From: an uncultured Aquimarina sp.
GTDB lineage: Bacteria > Bacteroidota > Bacteroidia > Flavobacteriales > Flavobacteriaceae
Direction of reading: 5' to 3'
NCBI GenBank assembly: GCA_947489195.1
Contig: CANLCT010000001.1
Coordinates: 1-64,000 of the forward strand
DNA length: 64,000 bases
The notes below the pieces were generated by a model. The model was not told the DNA's origin. It worked only from the letters and a program-made list of their open reading frames with translations, and searched no databases. Made by a program: the position numbers and the translations under genes. Shown in pieces: positions 42,525 to 51,125 of this stretch (its first letter is position 1; the number at the start of each line of letters is the position of its first letter).

Positions 42525-44573
42525 ATGTGTAAGATCCTTCCAATATACATTATTCTTCTATCATTTTTTGGTTCATGTTCAACCAAAACAATACTAAATG
42601 AAGAAGAAGTAGCTTGGCTCAAGGCTCACCCTAATTTAAGTATATCTGTTTTTGGATACTACCCGCCATATCAATTTACAAGCGAGTATGGAGACGTAGA
42701 AGGTATATTTGTAGACTATTTAACACTTCTTGAAAAAAAAATTAATTACAAGTTTCAAAGAAAAAAATATACCTATTGGCATAATGTTATTGAAGATGCT
42801 CAATTAGGGAGGATTGACATGATTCTTGAAATTCAAGAAACTAAAAAGAGACAAGCTTATCTTAATTTTTTTGAGCCTTTATTTGAATCACAACACGTTA
42901 TTGTAACCAAGCAAGATACCGATATATATAGTTTATCGGACATGAGCAATAAGACTATAGTGATTCCTAAGGACTATGCTATTCGAGAATTTTTACAGGA
43001 ACAACATCCAAGTTTAAAAATCGAAATGGAAGAGAATGAAACGGAATGTTTAAGAGCATTGAGTGCAGGTAAATACGACGCATATATTGGAGCAAAAGCA
43101 GTTGTCAATTATTTAATACAAGCAAAAAAGTTTGAAGATTTATTAATTAGTGCCGAAATTCCGTATAGCTACTCGCCAGGAATAGCCGTGGTTAAACAAC
43201 ATCCCATTTTAAGCAATATTATAGGAAAAGCTTCTGCAGATATAAGTTTGAAAGAGAAGAGTGAACTTTTTGATCGTTGGTTATTAAGAAAAGTGGAGCC
43301 CTATTATTTAAAAGTGAATTTTTGGATCACTATTTTGTTAACATCAATTAGTTTATTGTTTTTAAGTTTATTTTTAAATAAATATTTAAAATATAAAATT
43401 GAAGAACGCACTCAGGCCTTGCTTTTGGCTAAAAACGAAGCCGAGCAAAGTAGCTTGTTAAAAACCAGTTTTATTCATAATATTTCGCATGAAATAAGGA
43501 CTCCTTTAAATAGTATTCTTGGTTTTTCTGAATTAATTAAAAAAGAAGGGGCCCTATCTACCGAGCAGCAAAATTATATTGAAAAAGTAATTCATAGTGG
43601 AAAGCAACTAATTTATATTGTAGATGATATTTTGCAAATTTCGAATTTACAAACCAAAGAGATTGCCATACATTCGGAAGAAATTAATTTAGTTGAGATT
43701 TTTAATGGTATTATCGATTATTTTAAGCCGAAAGCAAATCAAAAGAAATTAGAATTAAAAAGCCGCTTTGCTTCTTCGGGAGAAGAAGATATAATAGAAA
43801 CAGATAAACAACGCTTAATTACTATAGTTAATAAACTTATAGATAATGCTATAAAATTTACCTCTGAAGGCTCGGTAACTTTGTCGTACGAGAAAAATGA
43901 AAGCGAGATTAAAATTAAAATTAAGGATACAGGTATAGGTATTAAAGAAGATGAAAAAGAAATCATATTTGAAAGCTTTTTGCAATTAGAAAATGAGATT
44001 TCGCGAAAGTTTAGTGGTTTAGGTTTAGGGCTTTCAATAGCAAAAGAAAATACATTGGCTTTAGGGGGGTCAATTTCTTTTGAATCAAAAAAAAACAAAG
44101 GCTCAACATTTATTATAAAACTACCATACCAGTCTGTAGTTAATAAAAACAGGGAAACAGATGTGTTAAATAAGAAGCAAGCGGGTTTAAGTTATACTGT
44201 TTTAGTAGCAGAGGATGTGAAAATAAATTTTTTACTAGTTAATTCAATATTAAAGAAATTTCAGCCTTTTGATTTTACTGTTTTGCATGCCGAAAATGGA
44301 AAGGAAGCTGTTGATTATGTAAAAGAAAAGAAAGAAATAGATTTGGTTATTATGGATATCCGAATGCCAGTAATGGATGGCTACGAGGCTACAAGAATTA
44401 TAAAAGATTTAAGACCAGAATTGGTGGTTTTGGCCCATACGGCTTATTCTTCGGATGAAGATGTTGAGGCGGCCTTTAATGCAGGTTGCGAAGCTGTTAT
44501 TTCGAAACCTATTGAGGTTGACTATTTTAAAAACACAGTAAAAAAGTTTTTGCAGTCAAAAGTACTCGTGTAA
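42525..44573 (+). CDS. Hybrid histidine kinase with periplasmic solute-binding (SBP_bac_3) sensor
   Basis: 682 residues. The N-terminus looks like a lipoprotein or short signal (ILLSFFGSC). Residues 30-260 are an SBP family 3 domain (SISVFGYYPPYQFTSEYGDV, GIFVDYL), the sensor type found in BvgS/EvgS kinases. A TM helix at 267-287 is followed by HisKA (FIHNISHEIRTPLNSILGFS), HATPase (NKLIDNAIKFT, DTGIGIKEDE, GLGLGLSIAKE) and a receiver (VIMDIRMPVMDGYEA). There is no Hpt or DNA-binding domain, so the output partner is elsewhere. It follows the beta-helix gene but after a strong terminator, so any functional link is through substrate sensing only. Confidence 0.88.
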   Translation: MCKILPIYIILLSFFGSCSTKTILNEEEVAWLKAHPNLSISVFGYYPPYQFTSEYGDVEGIFVDYLTLLEKKINYKFQRKKYTYWHNVIEDAQLGRIDMILEIQETKKRQAYLNFFEPLFESQHVIVTKQDTDIYSLSDMSNKTIVIPKDYAIREFLQEQHPSLKIEMEENETECLRALSAGKYDAYIGAKAVVNYLIQAKKFEDLLISAEIPYSYSPGIAVVKQHPILSNIIGKASADISLKEKSELFDRWLLRKVEPYYLKVNFWITILLTSISLLFLSLFLNKYLKYKIEERTQALLLAKNEAEQSSLLKTSFIHNISHEIRTPLNSILGFSELIKKEGALSTEQQNYIEKVIHSGKQLIYIVDDILQISNLQTKEIAIHSEEINLVEIFNGIIDYFKPKANQKKLELKSRFASSGEEDIIETDKQRLITIVNKLIDNAIKFTSEGSVTLSYEKNESEIKIKIKDTGIGIKEDEKEIIFESFLQLENEISRKFSGLGLGLSIAKENTLALGGSISFESKKNKGSTFIIKLPYQSVVNKNRETDVLNKKQAGLSYTVLVAEDVKINFLLVNSILKKFQPFDFTVLHAENGKEAVDYVKEKKEIDLVIMDIRMPVMDGYEATRIIKDLRPELVVLAHTAYSSDEDVEAAFNAGCEAVISKPIEVDYFKNTVKKFLQSKVLV

Positions 44574-44739
44574 TATCATTGTTTGGAAAAAAACTTTAAA
44601 AAAACTATCAAAAAAATTATTCAATACTAAATTCATGAGCATCTTATACTTTGAAAAGTAATTTATTAATGCATTTAATGAAGTAAATAATGTGTTTTTT
44701 TTGATAGTTTTTATTCAATAAAATTTGCAAAGTAAGTAG

Positions 44740-45468
44740 TTAGAAAACTAATAAATTGCAGGTAGTGTTTTCTTTAACAATTGTAGTTAAATTGGTTAAT
44801 TTTTGTAATAGAGATAATGATTTGTTTGTTTTTATTGAGTTGATTTCATTTTGAGCTTTTTTGCAAGGATCTATGTTTTGGCAAATAGGAAACTCTATTC
44901 CGCAACAATCTTTTAACTCTTCAATAGTTAATCCGTTATACGCAAAATTTAAAAAACTCTGAAAACCTTCGCATGATGATACACCAGAATAACGAATAAA
45001 ATTGTTTAATGAAGTTTCGGTGGTACTACAATAATCACTTTTTACTGGAATAAAAAAGTCGCCTAAATGAGGTTGATCTCCAGGAGTACTAGAAGAACCT
45101 AAAATTGGGTTTTTATAAATGTATATAGTTAGAAAAGCGGTAGTAGGTAATTTGCAGATACTAGGCCAGGTAATTTTAAAATCGAGCTCATCCATTGAGG
45201 CTGGTATTCGAATTGTTGGACTTGGGTTTTTGCCGTTAATTTTTGAGACATTACCATGAATTTGAATGTATAAATAGGGTTGTCTTTTTATGTAGCTACT
45301 GAGTTGACTTCTAAAGTTTTTAATTTTATAGGTATAAGTAGCGCCGGGCCTTGGTGAAGGTCCTTCAAATGTATAAGGTGTGTTAATTTTAATCTGAGCC
45401 TGAATTTCATTAACAAATGAAAAACTCAGAATAATTCCGAGAAAAAATAAAAATGTTTTGGTTTTCAT
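44740..45468 (-). CDS. Secreted protein of unknown function, Cys-rich C-terminus
   Basis: A 242-residue exported protein (signal peptide MKTKTFLFFLGIILSFSFVN, cleavage near EIQAQ). The N-terminal half looks like a beta-sandwich (TPYTFEGPSPRPGATYTYKI, then a segment around PSPTIRIPASMDELDFK). The C-terminal third has clustered cysteines (SSCEGF, DCCGIEFPICQNIDPC, TTCNLL), suggesting disulphides, but no family is recognised and there is no T9SS domain. It is monocistronic; a 32-bp perfect palindrome lies 69 bp upstream of its start codon. Confidence 0.6.
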   Translation of the reverse strand: MKTKTFLFFLGIILSFSFVNEIQAQIKINTPYTFEGPSPRPGATYTYKIKNFRSQLSSYIKRQPYLYIQIHGNVSKINGKNPSPTIRIPASMDELDFKITWPSICKLPTTAFLTIYIYKNPILGSSSTPGDQPHLGDFFIPVKSDYCSTTETSLNNFIRYSGVSSCEGFQSFLNFAYNGLTIEELKDCCGIEFPICQNIDPCKKAQNEINSIKTNKSLSLLQKLTNLTTIVKENTTCNLLVF

Positions 45469-45917
45469 AATGCTGTAAATTAATTGGTTAGTACTTAAAT
45501 AAAACCTTACTATAACATTAGGTTTGTTAGGGTAAGATTCATTTTTAACTTAATTAAGTTAAAAATGAAAAAAAGTACAGAACAATACAACACTGTTTTC
45601 AGTGATTTGTAACCCCCTGAATACAGGGTAATTTGTTGATTTCAAGCATTTTATTTATTTAGGTTTAGTTGATCAGGGGAGTCCTATGGTTGAATTTCAA
45701 CGTAGAGGTAATGGTCATTGCAATCAAAAAATGTCTAACGAGATCATGTGCTGTTTTTGATAATATATTTAATCTCGATATGAACTCTAGCTTTGAATTA
45801 CTAACACTAGATCCATTATGTTTGCAAGATTTAATTAACAATAGTAATTAAAGGGTGCCTTTAAAACTATAAGCATTCTAAAGTTTTTCAAAATAGTTAA
45901 AAAACTTTTGTTGTCTT
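45469..45917. other. 449-bp region between secreted unknown and PhoR-like kinase
   Basis: The region holds the perfect palindrome at 45538-45569, a small hairpin CCCTGAATACAGGG near 45615-45628, and a weak AAAGG/CCTTT hairpin near 45850-45862. Short ORFs (TTG-started 60 codons, ATG-started 24 codons at 45686) have no supporting signals. Otherwise nothing is recognised. Confidence 0.4.
45538..45569. repeat. 32-bp perfect palindrome
   Basis: TTCATTTTTAACTTAA is followed immediately by its complement, with no loop. There is no T run outside the stem on either strand, so a terminator is less likely than an operator or cruciform. It is upstream of the leftward secreted-protein gene. Confidence 0.85.
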
Positions 45918-46973
45918 TTAGGATGTTGTTTCGGAGGGGGTAGCTCTTTCGAGGGTAAATGAAAATTCACTACCAATGCCATATACACTATCTATATAAA
46001 TATGTTCATCGTGGGCTTCAACAATATGTTTTACAATGGATAATCCCAGACCAGAACCTCCTTCGTCTCTGGATCTGCTTTTGTCTACTCTATAAAAACG
46101 TTCAAAAAGTCTAGGAATAAATTCCTTTTTAATGCCTTCGCCATTATCCGTTACACGAACAATAATTTTTGAACCAATTAAGTCTTCAATACTCACCTCT
46201 GTAGTGCCATCGACATGACCGTATTTAATGGAGTTAACTACAAGATTAGTGAGCACTTGACGAATGCGTTCTCTTTCTGCTTTTACCATAATAGGTTTTT
46301 GATAGCTTCGATCAAGAATGAGGGCTATATTTTTTTTGCCTGCTTTTATTTCTAATAATTCAAAAACATTTTTGATAAGTAGTACAATATCAAAATTTTC
46401 ATACTCAACAGTCATGCTACCCACTTCTAATTTGGTTATTAAATCCAAATCTTCAATAATATAGTTTAAACGATCAACACCTTTGCTGGCTCTTTTAAGG
46501 TATTTTTTGCACAGTTCGGGCTTGTCCATTGCGCCATCCAATAAGGTTAATATATAACCTTGAATAGTAAACAAAGGTGTTTTTAATTCATGCGAAACAT
46601 TGCCTAAAAATTCTTTACGGTAAGCATCTCGTCCTTTTAGCGTTTCTATTTCTGTTTTACGTTTGGTGGCATAATTACGTACCTGATCCATTAACAGTTC
46701 CATATCGGTGGTGACCAAGGTAGATTTTGATTCTTCAATCATATCTAGTTCTTCGTAAATACGATTTACACGATTGTATATGTATTTTTGAGTTCGAAAT
46801 TGCACCAATAAATAAATAGTAACAAATGAAAGTATTTCAAATGTGATTATTAAATACCAATTTATAAAAAGAAAAAACCACAATAGTCCGGTTAATAGCA
46901 AAGTAAGTACAAGGCTAGTATACAAAGCGGTTCTAAAAGAAAACACATTAGGTGTTTTGATAGTCGTAATCAT
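45918..46973 (-). CDS. PhoR-like sensor histidine kinase
   Basis: A 351-residue membrane kinase. Two hydrophobic segments at about 15-33 and 36-55 with almost no periplasmic loop, a linker (55-120), then HisKA with EFLGNVSHELKTPLFTIQGY, the N box TNLVVNSIKYGHVDGT, G1 VTDNGEGIKKEF and G2 GGSGLGLSIVKHIVEAH. The small loop means it probably senses through membrane partners, as PhoR does with the PhoU/Pst system. It is downstream of the response regulator on the same strand, with a hairpin between them. Role in phosphate sensing is inferred from the neighbouring PiT/PhoU gene. Confidence 0.85.
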   Translation of the reverse strand: MITTIKTPNVFSFRTALYTSLVLTLLLTGLLWFFLFINWYLIITFEILSFVTIYLLVQFRTQKYIYNRVNRIYEELDMIEESKSTLVTTDMELLMDQVRNYATKRKTEIETLKGRDAYRKEFLGNVSHELKTPLFTIQGYILTLLDGAMDKPELCKKYLKRASKGVDRLNYIIEDLDLITKLEVGSMTVEYENFDIVLLIKNVFELLEIKAGKKNIALILDRSYQKPIMVKAERERIRQVLTNLVVNSIKYGHVDGTTEVSIEDLIGSKIIVRVTDNGEGIKKEFIPRLFERFYRVDKSRSRDEGGSGLGLSIVKHIVEAHDEHIYIDSVYGIGSEFSFTLERATPSETTS

Positions 46974-47042
46974 TCAATTTAATTTGAACTGTTTTATACT
47001 CCAATAGGTATACTACAATAAAACAGCATTAGTTTTTCTGAA

Positions 47043-47074
47043 AAAAGGCTTAACTACTTAAAGTTAAGCCTTTT
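47043..47074 (-). terminator. Hairpin between response regulator and kinase genes
   Basis: A perfect 13-bp stem (AAAAGGCTTAACT with AGTTAAGCCTTTT) with a T run on the minus strand. It would terminate or attenuate transcription between the regulator and its kinase, giving less kinase than regulator. Confidence 0.8.
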
Positions 47075-47130
47075 GTAAATACATGTTGTAATTATGTCAT
47101 GTAAATTTGATGTTTAAAATAATACGGTAT

Positions 47131-47814
47131 TTAAACCACAAATTTATAGCCTACTCCTTTAATGGTTTTAAAGCTATCATCGCCAATTTTTTCGCGTAGT
47201 TTACGAATATGTACGTCAATAGTTCTGCCTCCCACAATAACTTCTTCACCCCATACTTGGTGTAAAATATCTTCGCGTTTAAATACTTTTCCAGGTTTTG
47301 AAGCCAGTAGCGAAAGCAATTCAAACTCTTTGCGAGGCAAAATTAATTCCTTTTTATTGTGAATTACTTTGTATTCGTCTCTATTTATAATGAGTTCGCC
47401 AATTTTTAAAGATTCAGAATTTCCTTCTTCTTTTTTAAAGCGACGCAATAAAGCTTTTACTTTACTAACCAGTACTTTAGGGCGTATGGGTTTGGTAATA
47501 TAATCATCGGCGCCTGCATCAAAACCAGCTACTTGCGAATAATCTTCGCCTCTGGCAGTTAAAAAAGTGATTACAGTATCTTCTAAATCAGGTAATTTTC
47601 TAATTTTTTCACATGCTTCAATACCATCCATTTCAGGCATCATTACATCTAAAATAATAAGCTGAGGCTTTATTTTTTTGGCTTTTTTTATAGCTTCTAA
47701 TCCATTTTCGGCAGTGACAACTTTGTAGCCCTCATCAGTAAGATTATAGCCAACAATTTCTAAAATATCAGGCTCATCATCTACTAAAAGTATGGTAGTA
47801 TCTTTTTTATTCAT
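47131..47814 (-). CDS. PhoB-like OmpR-family response regulator
   Basis: A 227-residue regulator. The receiver domain (1-120) has the acidic pair DDEP, the phospho-acceptor Asp in LIILDVMMPEMDG and Lys in DDYITKPI. The C-terminal winged helix (130-227) has RKEFELLSLLASKPGKVFKR and the segment GGRTIDVHIRKLREKIGDD, as in OmpR/PhoB. The ATG at 47814 is chosen: a longer in-frame ORF to 47892 would place the candidate operator and promoter inside the gene. It is followed by the PhoR-like kinase and preceded by the PiT transporter gene. The 11-bp repeats upstream suggest autoregulation. Confidence 0.92.
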   Translation of the reverse strand: MNKKDTTILLVDDEPDILEIVGYNLTDEGYKVVTAENGLEAIKKAKKIKPQLIILDVMMPEMDGIEACEKIRKLPDLEDTVITFLTARGEDYSQVAGFDAGADDYITKPIRPKVLVSKVKALLRRFKKEEGNSESLKIGELIINRDEYKVIHNKKELILPRKEFELLSLLASKPGKVFKREDILHQVWGEEVIVGGRTIDVHIRKLREKIGDDSFKTIKGVGYKFVV

Positions 47815-47863
47815 TATAAAATTTTGTAACAAATGATGTATAAATATACTATTTAATACTAAG

Positions 47864-47907
47864 TAAATATACTTGTAATGGCTTAGTAACAATATGCTAA
47901 CATAACA
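47864..47907 (-). promoter_or_regulatory. Candidate autoregulatory 11-bp repeat and -7 of the response regulator gene
   Basis: On the plus strand GTAACAATATG (47886) and CTAACATAACA (47897) are 11-bp direct repeats. On the coding strand these read TGTTA-N6-TGTTA, as in the E. coli Pho box TGTCA-N6-TGTCA. A -7-like TATATTTA (complement of 47864-47871) follows 14 bp later. No TTG is at -33. Confidence 0.55.
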
Positions 47908-47998
47908 AACAATGCAGAAAACCTTAATTTAACCTTAGAAATATGCATAAATGTATATTTTAAAATCAATTATCTGAAGGGTAGTAAATTGCGTTTTT

Positions 47999-50278
47999 TT
48001 AAAACTTGATCTCTTTTCCATCTTTAAAAGTAGTTAACAAATTCATTGTAGCGGTTATCAAATCTTTTGTCTCTAACAGAAGGCCAAAATACAAGGTAGT
48101 ATTTTTTGGGCTGTCTTCTTCGTTACGAGTACGCTCTACTTGTTTGTTTATTTTATCAGTAAGAAAATCGAATAAGTCTTGTTTTTCAAGTATGATTGTA
48201 TTGATTTTATCAAAATCTTTTTTGTCGAATACTTCTTTAATTTCTGAGTAAAAAGATTCTAAAAGTCCTTGAATTTCTTTTAAGTCCTTTATTTGATTAA
48301 AACGAAGTTTTCTGTGGTTGTTGTTTACATGTTTATGGCTGGCTTTAGATACGTATTCAATAGATTGAGAAATATCTTGAAGGTAGCCTAAAATGTTGAT
48401 GTAAAAATTACTGGCGCTTACGCTAGAATCTTCTAAATTTTTAATAAAATAAAAGATATTATCACGTAATTCTTCCACTTCATTATTAATACGATGAATT
48501 CCTTTCCTGTTTTTCTTTAATGCAGCCAAATCATAAGTAGCTAAACCATCAATAGCACCAGAATAAATTTTACTACTTCTGTTTACAAAGGATTTTATAT
48601 TACCTGCACTTTCGTCCATTACACCTTGTACCGAGCTGCTTTCGGCTTTAAGTAGGCTTTCATCTTGTTTAACCGAAATGGTCTTTTTTCTGTAATTTAA
48701 AGAGTTTCGGACTAATAAAAAGATAGCTACAAATAATAGTACAGCAATTACCGCTGGGCCACCTAAATGGATTAAAAAAGCTAAAATTGCAGCAGCAGTA
48801 AAAGCACTAAAAGCAGTAAAAAACCAACCCCCAATAACATTTAGTACTCCAGCAACACGGTATACGGCACTTTCGCTTCCCCATGCTCTATCTGCTAATG
48901 ATGTACCCATGGCCACCATAAAAGTTACGTAAGTTGTTGATAATGGTAATTTCATAGAGGTGGCAATAGATATTAGTACACCAGCAACCATTAGGTTAAC
49001 AGCAGCTCTAACACTATCAAATGCAGGGGCATCTTCGGGCAGTGTAGTTACAGGTACTTGTGTTTGATCAAATTGCTTATCGGTAAATGCTTTAAACTTT
49101 TCTGGTGCTATAGCCGAAAGACCTTCGCCTATACTAATTATAGAGCGTACAATACCTCGGGATAATGCGTTTGCTTTAAAGCGTTCACTACCTTCGCCTT
49201 GTCGAGATAAATCGATAGATGTTTTAACAACGTCTTTTGCTTTAGTAGAAAACCATAGGGTAAGTACCATAATTATACCTGCGGCTAATAGTAGTAAAGT
49301 GGGTGTTTCTGCTTTTTGGCCTAATACCGCCATTGAAAATTCATTAGCCGGTATGCCCGAGGTTACCCATTCGGTATATGATTTCCAAGCAGCAATGGGT
49401 ACTCCAATAAAATTTACTAAATCATTTCCGGCAAAAGCCAAAGCTAAAGCAAAGGTACCAGCAATAATAATTATTTTATAAATGTCGACTTTAAAAAAGC
49501 TTATAAGTACATACGAAATTAAGGATAGAGACAGTAGACCAATACTACTTATTTGAACAAGGTTAGTATCTATAAAACCACTTAGTGTAAGGGGGTTTCC
49601 GCCTAAATTTTGATCAACAATTAAACTAGCATAACTGGTTCCTTTAATTCCTTTTATTACTATAAAGTATAAAATAGACATTAAAGCTATACCGCCGAAC
49701 AAAGAACCAACCCATTTGGCCTTTTGTTTAAAGTTAAATGTAATTAATAATCGAGTTACGTATTGCACCAAAGCACCTATGGAAAAGGCAACAACTACAG
49801 ATAGTAGGATTCCCATAATAATTTGGAGGGCCTTTTGAGTGTTAATATACTTACCTAAATCGGCCATGGTTTCGGCATCATTAGTTCCAATTTTAATTAA
49901 CGCTACACATACCGCAGCACCTAATAATTCAAAAACAATAGACACGGTTGTGGAAGTGGGCATTCCCATGGTGTTAAAAAAGTCTAGTAATAGAATATCA
50001 GTGATCATTACTGCCATAAAAATGATCATAATTTCATCAAAATGAAATTCGGCAGGTACAAAAATTCCTTTACGAGCCACCTCCATTAATCCACTTGAAA
50101 AAATAGCGCCAGCAGCAACACCTAAGCTAGCAATAATCATAATTGATTTAAAAGAAACCGCTTTTGAACCAATAGCCGAGTTTAAAAAGTTTACAGCGTC
50201 ATTACTTACTCCAACAATTAAATCTGCAACGGCTAACATGGCAAGCGCCACAATCATAAGTATGTAAATATTATCCAT
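47999..50278 (-). CDS. PiT-family inorganic phosphate transporter with C-terminal PhoU-like domain
   Basis: A 759-residue transporter. The N-terminal 520 residues contain the two PiT signature repeats: SNDAVNFLNSAIGSKAV near the start and the mirrored AGNDLVNFIGVPIAAWKSY in the middle, with about 10-12 membrane helices; further conserved helices contain STTVSIVFELLGAA and LSTTYVTFMVAMGTSL. Residues about 560-759 are soluble and helical, with PhoU-like character (VEELRDNIFYFIKNLEDS, FYINILGYLQDISQSIEYVS). The fusion would let the transporter carry its own PhoU-type control. It lies 5' of the PhoB/PhoR-like pair on the same strand, with an intervening operator. Confidence 0.9.
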   Translation of the reverse strand: MDNIYILMIVALAMLAVADLIVGVSNDAVNFLNSAIGSKAVSFKSIMIIASLGVAAGAIFSSGLMEVARKGIFVPAEFHFDEIMIIFMAVMITDILLLDFFNTMGMPTSTTVSIVFELLGAAVCVALIKIGTNDAETMADLGKYINTQKALQIIMGILLSVVVAFSIGALVQYVTRLLITFNFKQKAKWVGSLFGGIALMSILYFIVIKGIKGTSYASLIVDQNLGGNPLTLSGFIDTNLVQISSIGLLSLSLISYVLISFFKVDIYKIIIIAGTFALALAFAGNDLVNFIGVPIAAWKSYTEWVTSGIPANEFSMAVLGQKAETPTLLLLAAGIIMVLTLWFSTKAKDVVKTSIDLSRQGEGSERFKANALSRGIVRSIISIGEGLSAIAPEKFKAFTDKQFDQTQVPVTTLPEDAPAFDSVRAAVNLMVAGVLISIATSMKLPLSTTYVTFMVAMGTSLADRAWGSESAVYRVAGVLNVIGGWFFTAFSAFTAAAILAFLIHLGGPAVIAVLLFVAIFLLVRNSLNYRKKTISVKQDESLLKAESSSVQGVMDESAGNIKSFVNRSSKIYSGAIDGLATYDLAALKKNRKGIHRINNEVEELRDNIFYFIKNLEDSSVSASNFYINILGYLQDISQSIEYVSKASHKHVNNNHRKLRFNQIKDLKEIQGLLESFYSEIKEVFDKKDFDKINTIILEKQDLFDFLTDKINKQVERTRNEEDSPKNTTLYFGLLLETKDLITATMNLLTTFKDGKEIKF

Positions 50279-50578
50279 AGGGGTATTAAAATTTCAAGGC
50301 ACAAAAGTGATATTTAATTTTATGATATGTGTTATTGTAACGTTATTTTTTATAAAAAAAAGCAAAACTATTTTTGTGAATCTATTTTTTGTTTAAATTA
50401 TAGGTATAAATATAAGGAAACAAAGTATTGAATTGCATGCTAGGTAACATTTCAATTAATTAAAAATCAGTTGATTATGAATTCAATGTTAACTTAATGT
50501 TACCAAAATGTTTTTTTAAAGTAAATATTTTTATATATTTGTAGTGTTAAAGAATTACAACTCATAAAAATATATATA
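50279..50578. other. Divergent region between PiT gene and MORN-like gene
   Basis: This 300-bp region contains the three-unit TGTTA repeat and -7 element directed right, and a single GGTAACATTTC half-site at 50452-50462. The leftward PiT promoter was not identified with confidence. Confidence 0.4.
50485..50541 (+). promoter_or_regulatory. Three-unit 11-bp repeat plus -7 upstream of the MORN-like gene
   Basis: AATGTTAACTT (50485), AATGTTACCAA (50496) and AATGTTTTTTT (50507) are in exact 11-bp register with core TGTTA/T. TATATTTG at 50534-50541 is a full -7 element 16 bp after the last unit, with no TTG at -33. This is the expected geometry of an activator-dependent promoter. Confidence 0.65.
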
Positions 50579-50941
50579 ATGAAAAACATAATTGTACTTA
50601 TAGCATTAATGGCGACAAGCTTTGTTTTTGCACAATCAAAAAAGCCTACTTACGAAATTAAAGGGGATTTAATTCAGGGAACATTTTATCATGAAAATGG
50701 TGAAATTCAGCAACGTGGTCTTTATAATAAAGAAGGGAAATTACACGGCGAATGGAAATCTTTTAATGTCAAAGGAGAAAAAGTAGCTATTGGAAACTAC
50801 GAAAATGGAAAAAAATCTGGAAAATGGTTTTTCTGGGATGGGAATACACTATCTGAAGTTGATTACACCAACAACAACATAGCAGGTATAAAAACACACG
50901 AAAATAATAGTAATGTAGCAGTAAACTTTATTAATAATTAA
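50579..50941 (+). CDS. Small secreted MORN-repeat-like protein
   Basis: A 120-residue exported protein (signal MKNIIVLIALMATSFVFAQ). The mature part is made of MORN-like units (GTFYHENGEIQQRGLYNKEG, GEWKSFNVKGEKVAIGNYEN, GKWFFWDGNTLSEVDYTNN) as in YwqK-type proteins. Function unknown; a periplasmic or surface role is likely. It is a single-gene unit flanked upstream by the 11-bp repeats and downstream by a perfect palindromic terminator, which suggests phosphate-dependent expression. Confidence 0.7.
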   Translation: MKNIIVLIALMATSFVFAQSKKPTYEIKGDLIQGTFYHENGEIQQRGLYNKEGKLHGEWKSFNVKGEKVAIGNYENGKKSGKWFFWDGNTLSEVDYTNNNIAGIKTHENNSNVAVNFINN

Positions 50942-50954
50942 GTTACTTAGTATA

Positions 50955-51006
50955 TATCAAGCAATAAAAAAGTCGCTCCATGGAGCGACTTTTTTATTGC
51001 TTGATA
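50955..51006 (+). terminator. Perfect 52-bp palindromic terminator
   Basis: Two 26-nt arms (50955-50980 and 50981-51006, centre GCTCCATGGAGC) with T6 in the right arm. Strong enough to terminate in either direction. Confidence 0.9.
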
Positions 51007-51061
51007 ATGTGCTTTTTATAAGAGTGCTTAACAATAAGATAACTTTAAAATTCAAATTTGA

Positions 51062-51105
51062 TAAACATTAGGAAACATTAAAACTGAAGTATCTGTGTAC
51101 TTTTG
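51062..51105 (+). promoter_or_regulatory. AAACATT repeat plus -7 upstream of the stand-alone regulatory-domain gene
   Basis: TAAACATTAGG (51062) and AAACATTAAAA (51073) lie 11 bp apart, though the AAACATT cores themselves are 10 bp apart. TACTTTTG at 51098-51105 is a full -7 element 14 bp after the second unit. No TTG at -33. It is part of the proposed regulon. Confidence 0.5.
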
Positions 51106-51125
51106 CAGTAAATAAAAACCCTAAA

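Noticed and set aside
44598..44712. AAAACTATCAAAAAAA and TTTTTTTTGATAGTTTT inverted pair
   Set aside because: The arms are about 80 bp apart and low in complexity; too weak for a terminator or element call.
45669..45851. 60-codon ORF starting with TTG
   Set aside because: No ATG, no promoter element or signal, and composition not unlike random AT-rich sequence. A 24-codon ATG ORF inside the same region is no better supported.
47815..47892. N-terminal extension of the response regulator
   Set aside because: It would precede the conserved receiver start MNKKDTTILLVDDEP and would contain the candidate operator and -7 element.
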